DNA from: CAWJTV01 sp963845695
Lineage (GTDB): Bacteria; Planctomycetota; Planctomycetia; Isosphaerales; Isosphaeraceae
Direction: 5' to 3'
DNA: 64,000 bases
Assembly: GCA_963845695.1 (NCBI GenBank)
Contig: CAWJTQ010000004.1
Coordinates: 186,001 to 250,000 of the forward strand
Of this stretch, positions 57,335 through 63,968 are shown in pieces. The notes beneath the pieces were generated by a model. It saw nothing but the letters and a program-made list of their open reading frames with translations, was not told the origin of the DNA and did not search any database. Within the stretch, counting starts at the first letter, position 1; every line of letters begins with the position of its first letter. The position numbers and the translations under genes are program-made.

Positions 57335-57517
57335 TTGAAGATCGCAGGGTATGTTCTCACGGTGCTGGGCGGACTCATGGTGCTGGGCTCACTCAATACT
57401 GCGATCAGCACATATAACCTGAATTCGCAGCATGATCTCGGCAAGTTGCTCGGAGGTCTTGGAATCTCGGCTCTGATGATAGTCGGCGGGCTGTCGCTGG
57501 TGAAGAAGGGGCGGTAG
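57335..57517 (+). CDS. Cassette gene, small two-helix membrane protein
   Basis: A 60-aa protein: IAGYVLTVLGGLMVLGSL and LLGGLGISALMIVGGLSLV are membrane helices around a polar loop NTAISTYNLNSQHD, with a KKGR tail. I chose TTG 57335 because GGGAGG lies five bases before it; GTG 57329 is the alternative. Unknown function. Confidence 0.55.
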   Translation: MKIAGYVLTVLGGLMVLGSLNTAISTYNLNSQHDLGKLLGGLGISALMIVGGLSLVKKGR

Positions 57518-57535
57518 GGGCGGACCGGAGCCGAC

Positions 57536-57637
57536 GTCTAACCCCGGCGCTGCCGCGGACCTGGCCCGTCACGGCGCTTTTTGGTAGAATCATCCCTCGT
57601 TACTCGGCGGTCCGGGCCGCTGAACCTCTTGTTCGTC
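57536..57637 (+). repeat. attC 29 (long class)
   Basis: GTCTAAC...GTTCGTC; arms GCCGCGGACCTGGCC / CGGTCCGGGCCGCTGAA; loop contains TTTTTGGTAGAAT. Confidence 0.8.
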
Positions 57638-57700
57638 CCAGCAGTCTTGGGGCGGGCCGGATCACGTTCGTGGGCCGGCTTGTGGTTTGCGAGGAAGCGA

Positions 57701-58324
57701 GTGAACGATCAACCTTCCGTGCGTAAAGCCAATGCGCCAGAAACCGGGGCCGAGCCGTTGCCGGGTGGAGGGCCGGTGTTGCGGGCGAAGGAGCAGCGTC
57801 CATCGCCCTGGCACCTCGGGGCCCTCTTCCACGTGTCCACCCGGCACCCGCGAAAGCCCCACGCGGCGAGAGTTGACCGCCTGGCGGGCATTTTACGGAA
57901 CGGGTTGCTAGCCCCGGCCTCCTGCACGGACGGTTCGGTCTGCTCGGACCTCAATCTGGTGGTGACCGGCACCGCGGTGCCCTACGACAGCCTGGTCTTT
58001 CTCCACCGGTTTGGCCCTCAGTCCTTCCTCTACACGCTCGGCGGGCCGGCCCGGTTCAGTGTCTTTGTTGACCCGGCAATTCTCGTGTTGACACCAGAAA
58101 CCATGGGGGCCAATTGGGTGGTTCTCTGTCAGGACGAAGTCTACGTGCGGGATCGTATCCCGCCGGAGGAGCTCGCCGGTATTGCCGTGCATCCTGCGGA
58201 CGCCGACTCGGTCGTGGGTGAATTCGTTGCCGATTTCCGGCGTCTTGGTATTCCTCTGTACGATTATGATGGGAATGTCCTCTGGGAGCCGGCGAGAACC
58301 GGGAACCCATCGGGCTTGGGTTAG
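57701..58324 (+). CDS. Cassette gene, hypothetical protein with ADP-ribosyltransferase-like opening
   Basis: A 207-aa protein. LGALFHVSTRHPRKPHAARV and DRLAGILRNGLLAPASC look like the first strand and helix of ART/KptA-type enzymes (H-x-S/T then ILRxGLL). The later part (LGGPARFSVFVDPAILVLTP, VYVRDRIPPEELAGIAVHP) fits the fold's ending, but the catalytic Glu cannot be assigned. The GTG has GAGGAAG just upstream. Confidence 0.5.
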   Translation: MNDQPSVRKANAPETGAEPLPGGGPVLRAKEQRPSPWHLGALFHVSTRHPRKPHAARVDRLAGILRNGLLAPASCTDGSVCSDLNLVVTGTAVPYDSLVFLHRFGPQSFLYTLGGPARFSVFVDPAILVLTPETMGANWVVLCQDEVYVRDRIPPEELAGIAVHPADADSVVGEFVADFRRLGIPLYDYDGNVLWEPARTGNPSGLG

Positions 58325-58421
58325 CCGAGTGTTGCAGCAGACCGGGGCACAGTCCGGGTCTTCGTGAGGCGGGGCAGGAAATGGAGACAGAGGTCAAGAA
58401 ATGAGAACATAACGAATATCG

Positions 58422-58467
58422 ACCTAACAAACGGTTGCAGCGAACCCGCGGAACCTTTTCGTTAGGC
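58422..58467 (+). repeat. attC 30 (short class)
   Basis: ACCTAAC...GTTAGGC; apical part GCAGCGAACCCGCGGAA. The 97 bases before it (58325-58421) hold a GTTGCAGCAGACCGGGG arm of another decayed attC and no gene. Confidence 0.78.
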
Positions 58468-58468
58468 T

Positions 58469-58873
58469 GTGGGGGTTTCTGTGGGCACCTATTCACCAGC
58501 TTCGCTGCCTCCGATTACCTCCGTCGATGTCGTCGCTCTCCAAGGTGTCACTGCGGTCGTCGATGACTATATGCAGAATTCTGGTGACGCGCCGAGCGTC
58601 ACTCTCTACGGCGACGACGCGCAGCGAGTCGCCGACCTCTGGAGGTCACTCCCACCCGGTGAGCAGGCCCGCTGCCACATCCCGCCTTATGGACTGCGTT
58701 TCCGCTGTGGCGAACGCGTCATCTGCCAAGCTTCGATCTGCTGGGAGTGCGACAACATCTTCGGCGATGCGGAAGGGCGGCATGTCCACTATGAGTTCGA
58801 GTCGAGTCACCCGACATCGATCAGCCTCCTCGCCGAGATGCGGCGGGCGATCGGCGGCCTGGAGTCTTCCTAA
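58469..58873 (+). CDS. Cassette gene, hypothetical protein
   Basis: A 134-aa protein with VVDDYMQNSGDAPSVTLYGD, CHIPPYGLRFRCGERVICQA and SICWECDNIFGDAEGRHVHY. Several cysteines, and a helical end SLLAEMRRAIGGL. Unknown function. The TAA lies inside TCCTAAC. Confidence 0.55.
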   Translation: MGVSVGTYSPASLPPITSVDVVALQGVTAVVDDYMQNSGDAPSVTLYGDDAQRVADLWRSLPPGEQARCHIPPYGLRFRCGERVICQASICWECDNIFGDAEGRHVHYEFESSHPTSISLLAEMRRAIGGLESS

Positions 58874-58961
58874 CGATAGCCCGCTATTCCGCCGCGACTA
58901 TCAGTAGGCTAAGCAACGCCACAGGCGATCGTCGCGGCGGAATAGCGGGCTATCGTTAGGC
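58868..58961 (+). repeat. attC 31, perfect 30-bp inverted repeat
   Basis: TCCTAAC...GTTAGGC; the arms 58869-58898 and 58931-58960 are exact reverse complements (CGATAGCCCGCTATTCCGCC...), without the bulged bases of normal attC, around a 32-base loop. Confidence 0.7.
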
Positions 58962-58979
58962 GGCGGCGCGGGGTGTTGG

Positions 58980-59001
58980 TACAATAGAGTGTGGAAGGAG
59001 G
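58980..59001 (+). promoter_or_regulatory. -10-like box and ribosome site of DUF433/DUF5615 cassette
   Basis: TGTTGGTACAAT gives an extended -10 (TACAAT at 58980-58985), followed by AAGGAGG seven bases before the ATG. The first gene of the pair probably has its own promoter. Confidence 0.5.
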
Positions 59002-59007
59002 AATGCC

Positions 59008-59232
59008 ATGACTGCGACTTCGTCGGTAGTCCACACGGATCCCGAGATCCTCAGCGGCACGCCGGTCTTCGTCGGCACACGGGTCCCAGTTCGCACCCTA
59101 CTCGACTACTTGGAGGCCGGAGATCCCTTGGACGAGTTCTTGGAGGACTTCCCCAGTGTCACCCGCGAACAGGCTGTAGCGGCTTTGCGGCTGGCCATGC
59201 AGATGTTAGAGACTCATGCGAATCCTGCTTGA
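59008..59232 (+). CDS. Cassette gene, DUF433-family antitoxin
   Basis: A 74-aa protein: DPEILSGTPVFVGTRVPVRT, LLDYLEAGDPLDEFLEDFPS and VTREQAVAALRLAMQMLE is the DUF433 winged-helix-like pattern (SGxPxxxGTRxxV). It pairs with DUF5615 toxins. Its 3' end overlaps the next gene by 17 nt. Confidence 0.85.
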   Translation: MTATSSVVHTDPEILSGTPVFVGTRVPVRTLLDYLEAGDPLDEFLEDFPSVTREQAVAALRLAMQMLETHANPA

Positions 59233-59540
59233 CGAGTGCGTGCCGCGCCGGTTGCGGCGGGAACTGCCCGGCCATGATGTCCGGACCGTTCCCGAGATGG
59301 GGTGGTCAGGCCAGAAGAATGGCGCAGTTGTTGGCGTTGATGGTCGCCCAAGGCTTCGAGGTCTTGATGACAGTCGATCAAAACCTGCGCTATCAACAGA
59401 ACCTGAAGGCGATCGGCGTCGCAGTGATCGTGTTGGTCGCCACGAGCAATCGATTGGTTGATTTGGTGCCGCTCATGCCTTCGGCGCAAGTGGCGTTGAG
59501 TTCGATCAGCCCGGGTGATGTGGTGGAGATCACTGCCTAA
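59216..59540 (+). CDS. Cassette gene, DUF5615 PIN-like toxin; one frameshift
   Basis: About 107 aa. MRILLDECVPRRLRRELPGH (acidic pair of the PIN-like site), VRTVPEMGWSGQKNGA and, after removal of one base near 59323, LLALMVAQGFEVLMTVDQNL (second Asp) and GVAVIVLVATSNRLVDLVPL. This is the usual DUF5615 layout. The toxin of the DUF433 pair. As sequenced it would be truncated. Confidence 0.75.
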
Positions 59541-59579
59541 CCAACGGTTGCAGCGGACCGCTGAATCTGGGCGTTAGAC
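59535..59579 (+). repeat. attC 32 (short class)
   Basis: GCCTAAC...GTTAGAC; apical part GCAGCGGACCGCTGAATC. Confidence 0.83.
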
Positions 59580-59591
59580 GGTGAAGTCGTC

Positions 59592-59993
59592 ATGGAGCCG
59601 TCACAGGTAATGGCTGAACGATTGGCCGCCACCGTCTGGCGCGGGGGCCATCGTTGTGCGCTCATCGACGCAACGCCGATGCGTCCGGGGCACGGCCGTA
59701 GGAGCAATCCTACCAAGGGGCGGCGCCTCGAGAGTCGCCGAGCCCTGCATCTCTTCGAATGCCACGTCCAGGCGATCGCGTACGGGCTGGAATCCGACTC
59801 ACTCAGCCCGGAGGCCGCGCGGCAAGAGATCCGCGAGGCAGGGCTGGAGTCGTTCGTCCGCATTGCAGAGACGCGGGAAGAGGCCGTCGAGGCGCTTGCC
59901 GTTTTCTACGGGGAAGGTTATTACTTGGCGGACGTTGAGGAAGCGGAGGATCTGCTCCATATACGGTTCTGCACTCGAAAGCAATTGACCTGA
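59592..59993 (+). CDS. Cassette gene, hypothetical protein
   Basis: A 133-aa protein with a basic N-terminal half and an acidic helical C-terminal half: SLSPEAARQEIREAGLESFV, RIAETREEAVEALAVFYGEG and VEEAEDLLHIRFCTRKQL. Unknown function; the start (ATG 59592) is 12 bases after R'. Confidence 0.5.
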   Translation: MEPSQVMAERLAATVWRGGHRCALIDATPMRPGHGRRSNPTKGRRLESRRALHLFECHVQAIAYGLESDSLSPEAARQEIREAGLESFVRIAETREEAVEALAVFYGEGYYLADVEEAEDLLHIRFCTRKQLT

Positions 59994-60009
59994 AGGGCCG
60001 GGCGGGGAT

Positions 60010-60069
60010 GTCTCACGATGCAATGCAGCGGACCCGCATATGACGAGCCGCTGATCTTGGGCGTTCGGT
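60010..60069 (+). repeat. attC 33
   Basis: GTCTCAC...GTTCGGT (degenerate cores); arms GCAGCGGACCCGC / GAGCCGCTGATC. Confidence 0.78.
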
Positions 60070-60092
60070 AGCGGGGCGGTGGGAGAGACCGA

Positions 60093-60752
60093 ATGGCGTT
60101 CATCGGCAGATACAAAGACCTGGTGAGTCGGGCGTACGACTCGCTCAAGGACGAGCCCGCTGAAAGCGGGGAGGAGGACCGGCCTCCGCGGACCCCCCAA
60201 TACCTTGAGTATTTGGATGAGAAGGCCGAAGAAATCCGTTCCACCCTCGGCAGCACCGCCACGGAGATCATCAGCAAGTGGCGGACTCACGACACCCTCG
60301 AGGTGTTGGACGGGCTGCGCTTCCTGTCCTGCCACCAGTTTTTGCACGGTGAGCCGAACAACGAGACGGAGCAGATCGTCACGGCTTGCAACTGCCTGGC
60401 GCTCGACGTCTCCAACGGCGGGTTCCACCAGTATTTTTTCAACTCGGCGGGCGACCTGTGGCCCTATGTCCTCAAGGCACTCATCGAGGGGGGGGATGAG
60501 GTCGGTTTAGAGAAGTTTCAGCAGCTACTCAGTATCTTCCCGGACGGAGTACCCTCTCCATCTCGGAGAAAGCGTTGGGCGCAGATGGCCGCGATGGAGG
60601 CAGCGGACGAGGCCGGTTGCGAAGCCCATTTCGATCGGCATAGCAAGACTTATTACGAAGACCCATACCCGGAGTGGGGGGCTCTCTGGGCGGTGCTCGA
60701 GCGCCGGTCGGCGGACTTCCGTATGCCTTGGGCAGAGTCGCGACGCGCCTAA
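60093..60752 (+). CDS. Cassette gene, DMP19/DUF4375-family protein
   Basis: A 219-aa protein. FLHGEPNNETEQIVTACNCL, ALDVSNGGFHQYFFNSAGDL (the NGGFxQYF motif of DUF4375) and LKALIEGGDEVGLEKFQQLL identify the family, whose Neisseria member mimics DNA. Common near immunity genes. At 60751 TAA lies in the GCCTAAC of the next attC. Confidence 0.8.
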   Translation: MAFIGRYKDLVSRAYDSLKDEPAESGEEDRPPRTPQYLEYLDEKAEEIRSTLGSTATEIISKWRTHDTLEVLDGLRFLSCHQFLHGEPNNETEQIVTACNCLALDVSNGGFHQYFFNSAGDLWPYVLKALIEGGDEVGLEKFQQLLSIFPDGVPSPSRRKRWAQMAAMEAADEAGCEAHFDRHSKTYYEDPYPEWGALWAVLERRSADFRMPWAESRRA

Positions 60753-60845
60753 CTCGCGCTGCATCGGACCAGGCCCGCCATCAAGCTTCGTGTTACAATT
60801 GGGGCTCATGCCCGGCGGGCCGGGCCGCGGAGCTTGGCGTTAGAC
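60747..60845 (+). repeat. attC 34 (long class)
   Basis: GCCTAAC...GTTAGAC; arms GCATCGGACCAGGCCCGCC / GGCGGGCCGGGCCGCGGAGC; loop contains CGTGTTACAATTGG. Confidence 0.8.
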
Positions 60846-60881
60846 CGCGGAGGGCCGGCGATTTTGGGAGACTCTCTCGTG

Positions 60882-61116
60882 ATGGACCCATTAATCGCTC
60901 GCATCACAGTTGAACCCGTCCATCTGCCACGGCAAGCCGTGCATTCGCGGCCTCCGGTATCCGGTCGAGATGCTGCTAGAGTTGCTCAGTTCCGGGATGA
61001 CACCCGACGAGATCCTGGCTGACTACGAGGATCTCGAGCGGGATGATCTGCTGGCTACGCTCGCATTCGCTGCCCGCTTGGCCTGGACCCGGCGTCTACT
61101 ACCGGTGGGGCCGTGA
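60882..61116 (+). CDS. Cassette gene, DUF433-family antitoxin; one frameshift
   Basis: About 77 aa. MDPLIARITV, then after removal of one T near 60910 NPSICHGKPCIRGLRYPVEM, LLELLSSGMTPDEILADYED and LERDDLLATLAFAARLAW. The core CHGKPxIRGxRxxVE is diagnostic of DUF433. The stop overlaps the next gene by four bases (GTGA). Confidence 0.8.
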
Positions 61117-61466
61117 GACTCCTGGTGGACGCCCAACTGCCGCGGAGAGTCGCCGGGTGGTTCGCCACCGCCGGGTGCGACGTGATCCACACGCTCGACC
61201 TGCTCGACGGGAACCGGACGACAGACCAGCAAGTTATCGACGCGGCTGACCGGGAACAGAGGGCGGTCGTGACCAAGCACGCCGACTTCGTCGATTCTCA
61301 CATCCTTCAGACCCGGCCGGCGAGGCTGCTGCTCATCTCGACCGGAAACATCAGCAACCGGGAACTGGAGGCGCTGATGGTGCCCCTGATTCCGGCCATC
61401 ATCCAGGAATTCCAGGCGCATTCCTTCCTTGAGCTCGGACGAGGGGGTATCCTCGTTCGTGAGTAG
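61113..61466 (+). CDS. Cassette gene, DUF5615 PIN-like toxin
   Basis: A 117-aa protein: MRLLVDAQLPRRVAGWFATA, GCDVIHTLDLLDGNRTTDQQ, VIDAADREQRAVVTKHADFV and RLLLISTGNISNRELEALMV. Asp6, the D/R region and KHADF form the PIN-like acidic site. It is intact and coupled to the upstream DUF433 gene. Confidence 0.88.
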   Translation: MRLLVDAQLPRRVAGWFATAGCDVIHTLDLLDGNRTTDQQVIDAADREQRAVVTKHADFVDSHILQTRPARLLLISTGNISNRELEALMVPLIPAIIQEFQAHSFLELGRGGILVRE

Positions 61467-61467
61467 G

Positions 61468-61529
61468 CGCCTTAGGGTGCGATTGGGGCCGCGCTCGGCG
61501 GCCCCGGGCCGCTGAGTTTTCCGTTAGGC
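61468..61529 (+). repeat. attC 35
   Basis: Left core degenerate (GCCTTAG); R' GTTAGGC; right arm GGGCCGCTGAG intact, left arm diverged (GGGGCCGCGCTCGGCGGCCCC). Confidence 0.65.
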
Positions 61530-61559
61530 GGCGCGAGTCGCAGGGAAGAGGTCGGCGGT

Positions 61560-62214
61560 ATGCCCATTTACCAACACTTTTACGTCGAGTGCTGGTTGAC
61601 AGCCGGCTGGGCGGTGCCCGCGGGATGCGAGCCCGAGGCGGGGGGCTTCACTGGCCACCGTCACCTCGGGCACTTCGCCTGGGCGCACCCACGTCGCGGT
61701 TGGCTGGACCTCTTCTGGGGTAGCGGCGCAGCGTTCTCGATGCGCCAGGGGCCGCCCGAAGACCGGCGCGGCTCGGCGCTGCTCGCGTACCTTGAGGGCT
61801 TCTACGACTACGGGCGCAACGAGTACCAACTCTGTTGGCTCCCCTACGAGGAGCTGTTCGTCAACTCCTGGGATACGGACACGGTGACGGTGCGGGGGAG
61901 CGTGCCGGCGAGGTGCGCCCCTCTTCTTCGGGGACGGGAGGCGGCCGTTCCCGCTGTCGGAGCTGCTCGCGGCAGGGACTACCGAGGAGGAGGTGGCGGA
62001 CCTGCGAGACGGCCGGCTGGCTCGCGAGCCGCTGGACGTGACGTTCGGGGTGCACCGCTTTCGGGTCGCCGAACTCCCGCCCGAGGGCAAGGTCGAGGTG
62101 ACCTGGAAGGAGACCATCGGCGGCTTCATGGGAGAGGAGCACGCGGGCGCCTTCCGACGGCTCAGGCGGTATGGGAAGGACGGGGACCTGCGAATACTCT
62201 CCATGCGGGGGTAG
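61560..62214 (+). CDS. Cassette gene, hypothetical protein; one frameshift
   Basis: About 217 aa corrected: MPIYQHFYVECWLTAGWAVP, GEPEDRRGSALL-type loop, then after one extra base near 61923 FGDGRRPFPLSELLAAGTTE and PLDVTFGVHRFRVAELPPEG. It is a mixed alpha/beta protein rich in Trp/Tyr; a family is not recognised. Without correction the frame runs on through attC 36 into the next gene. Confidence 0.55.
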
Positions 62215-62223
62215 CGGGAACAC

Positions 62224-62313
62224 GGCCGAATGGTCGGTTGCAGCGGACCCCGGCCGCCGCGGTCGCTTCCTGGTACAATCCTCGCTATGAGTCCGCTGAG
62301 TTGATGAATCAGG
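62224..62313 (+). repeat. attC 36 (long class, right end eroded)
   Basis: GCCGAAT left core; arm GCAGCGGACCCCGGCCGCC; loop contains CCTGGTACAATCC; right arm shortened to GTCCGCTGAGTT and right core ATCAGGC. Confidence 0.65.
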
Positions 62314-62324
62314 CGTTCCAGACC

Positions 62325-62756
62325 ATGAGTTTCTACACGGATTTCCTCATTGCAACAGAGGCGGCTGCTCCGGAGGTCGCCGCGGCCGAACTCCCGACCG
62401 AGCAGTGGCCCGGGTTCTCGGTGAAGAGCATCACCGAATTGGACCTCGCCAACGTCTGGTCTCTCCTCTCGAGGGAACCCGACGCAGTCGCCCTCCAAGG
62501 CCGGTTCGAGTATTTATGTTTCGACGAGGAGAGTTGTCGCACCGTCAGCAAGGTACCGCGATCCTTTCTGGAACTGATCTACGGGCTCATGGACTCGGAA
62601 CTGCCGGACCTGGCGGCGCGCTGGGCTATCGCCGAAGAGTTCCGAGGCCTGCGGGACCGTTCGGAGTTGGAGGAGCTACTTCGTAATCTGCGGGAACTGG
62701 CGAGCCGAGCGCGGACAGAGAGTGCGGAGATCTTGGTCTGCATCTCAGGCTCCTGA
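62325..62756 (+). CDS. Cassette gene, hypothetical protein
   Basis: A 143-aa acidic protein: MSFYTDFLIATEAAAPEVAA, PGFSVKSITELDLANVWSLL and DLAARWAIAEEFRGLRDRSE. Mostly helical at the C-terminus. I prefer ATG 62325 because the family-like opening MSFYTDF begins there; ATG 62304 lies in the attC. Unknown function. Confidence 0.55.
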   Translation: MSFYTDFLIATEAAAPEVAAAELPTEQWPGFSVKSITELDLANVWSLLSREPDAVALQGRFEYLCFDEESCRTVSKVPRSFLELIYGLMDSELPDLAARWAIAEEFRGLRDRSELEELLRNLRELASRARTESAEILVCISGS

Positions 62757-62761
62757 CGGCT

Positions 62762-62818
62762 CCAGACGAGGCATTGTCGCGGAGCCGGTCCGCGGGCCCT
62801 TGAACCTGGGCGATAGGC
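62762..62818 (+). repeat. attC 37 (degenerate)
   Basis: Left core unclear; arms GTCGCGGAGCCGGTCC / GCGGGCCCTTGAACC; R' GATAGGC. Confidence 0.6.
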
Positions 62819-62833
62819 GACGAGGGGGGAACC

Positions 62834-63349
62834 ATGTACGGTGTGTTTTTCCGATCGGGTGAATTCACCTTCGTCGATCCTGATGAGCTCGCGATGCCCA
62901 TGGTCAAGGCTTGGAAGTCAACCTACGACGCGACGCGTGAGCTGGCCACCGTCGGGGCGGGTTTAGATCTGGGAGGCGCTCCCCTCGCTTCGTGGGTGCT
63001 CGCGCGACTGGCGGAGATGTCTGAGAGCAGCCTGTTCCCAGGCGATTTCGTCCGCAGAGAGGGCGAGTTGGGGGGTTACCGCATCCGTCTGCTGGCCGTG
63101 CGGGGTACGGAGCTGATCGCCAAGCTGAGGCTGGCGGCTGAGTCTGGGGTGGCCGAGTTGATGGCCACGGCCTCGGACCCAGCGACCGCCACAGCGGCAG
63201 CCCACGGCCTGATCACCGCGTTGGCGGCGGAGCCGGCCGCCCTCGGCCGCTACCGGATCGAGGTCCGCGCCCGTGAGCTGGGCGGCCACCGCAACGAATA
63301 CGGCTTCGACGGGGTGGGGCTCTTGGGCCAGCACAACGTCGACGGGTAG
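62834..63349 (+). CDS. Cassette gene, hypothetical protein
   Basis: A 171-aa protein: MYGVFFRSGEFTFVDPDELA, WVLARLAEMSESSLFPGDFV, IRLLAVRGTELIAKLRLAAE and ALGRYRIEVRARELGGHRNE. Regular alpha/beta, no recognised motif. GGGGGGAA precedes the ATG. Confidence 0.55.
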   Translation: MYGVFFRSGEFTFVDPDELAMPMVKAWKSTYDATRELATVGAGLDLGGAPLASWVLARLAEMSESSLFPGDFVRREGELGGYRIRLLAVRGTELIAKLRLAAESGVAELMATASDPATATAAAHGLITALAAEPAALGRYRIEVRARELGGHRNEYGFDGVGLLGQHNVDG

Positions 63350-63365
63350 CCCGCGTGGGTTCGCC

Positions 63366-63463
63366 CAGCAACGCGCTACAGCGGACCCCGGCCGCCAGGT
63401 CGTTTTGTGGTAGAATGAATGTGGTTGCTCGGCGGACCGGGCCGCTGAGCTCTTGTGTCAAAC
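63366..63463 (+). repeat. attC 38 (long class)
   Basis: Cores CAGCAAC / GTCAAAC (degenerate); arms ACAGCGGACCCCGGCC / CGGACCGGGCCGCTGAGC; loop contains TTTTGTGGTAGAAT. Confidence 0.72.
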
Positions 63464-63473
63464 GGAGTGCTCG

Positions 63474-63968
63474 ATGACGGAAGATGAGTACCTGAAGAGT
63501 GTCCGCAAGAATCCCTGGAGCTTCCCGGCTGTCGAGGGATGTCTTGACCCGCCTGCGGATTGGACCGCCGAAGCTTGGGAACTCGTCGAGGTGCAAGGCA
63601 CGGTCGCGTACGATATGGCCCGCTCTGTGAGCAAGAACGGCGAGTTGTTCTACAACCCGGGGTACCTGGAATCGCTCGCGTCGGCCCTGCGCACCGATCA
63701 GGTCATTCGATTGTTCCTCGAGATTCGCCGCCGGTCCCCCCATCGGGAGTCCGAGTTCCGGCCCGAGTTCGAGCGAGGCTTCGCGCAGCATGCCGCAGAT
63801 CTGCCTCCCTCGTTGACACGGCAGGAAGTGATCACCGCGTTGGGCCTCGATGAGGAGTCTGCTCATCACCTGCTGGACGACGATCCCGACATTGAGTCAT
63901 TCTCAAAGAGCCGGAGGCGCGCCTCACCCGGCGCTGCATCGGACCCGGCCAGAGGCGGCGGTTTGTAG
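63474..63968 (+). CDS. Cassette gene, hypothetical protein
   Basis: A 164-aa acidic protein: MTEDEYLKSVRKNPWSFPAV, ADWTAEAWELVEVQGTVAYD and PSLTRQEVITALGLDEESAH (a helical domain). Its last about 15 residues come from attC 39. Unknown function. Confidence 0.55.
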   Translation: MTEDEYLKSVRKNPWSFPAVEGCLDPPADWTAEAWELVEVQGTVAYDMARSVSKNGELFYNPGYLESLASALRTDQVIRLFLEIRRRSPHRESEFRPEFERGFAQHAADLPPSLTRQEVITALGLDEESAHHLLDDDPDIESFSKSRRRASPGAASDPARGGGL

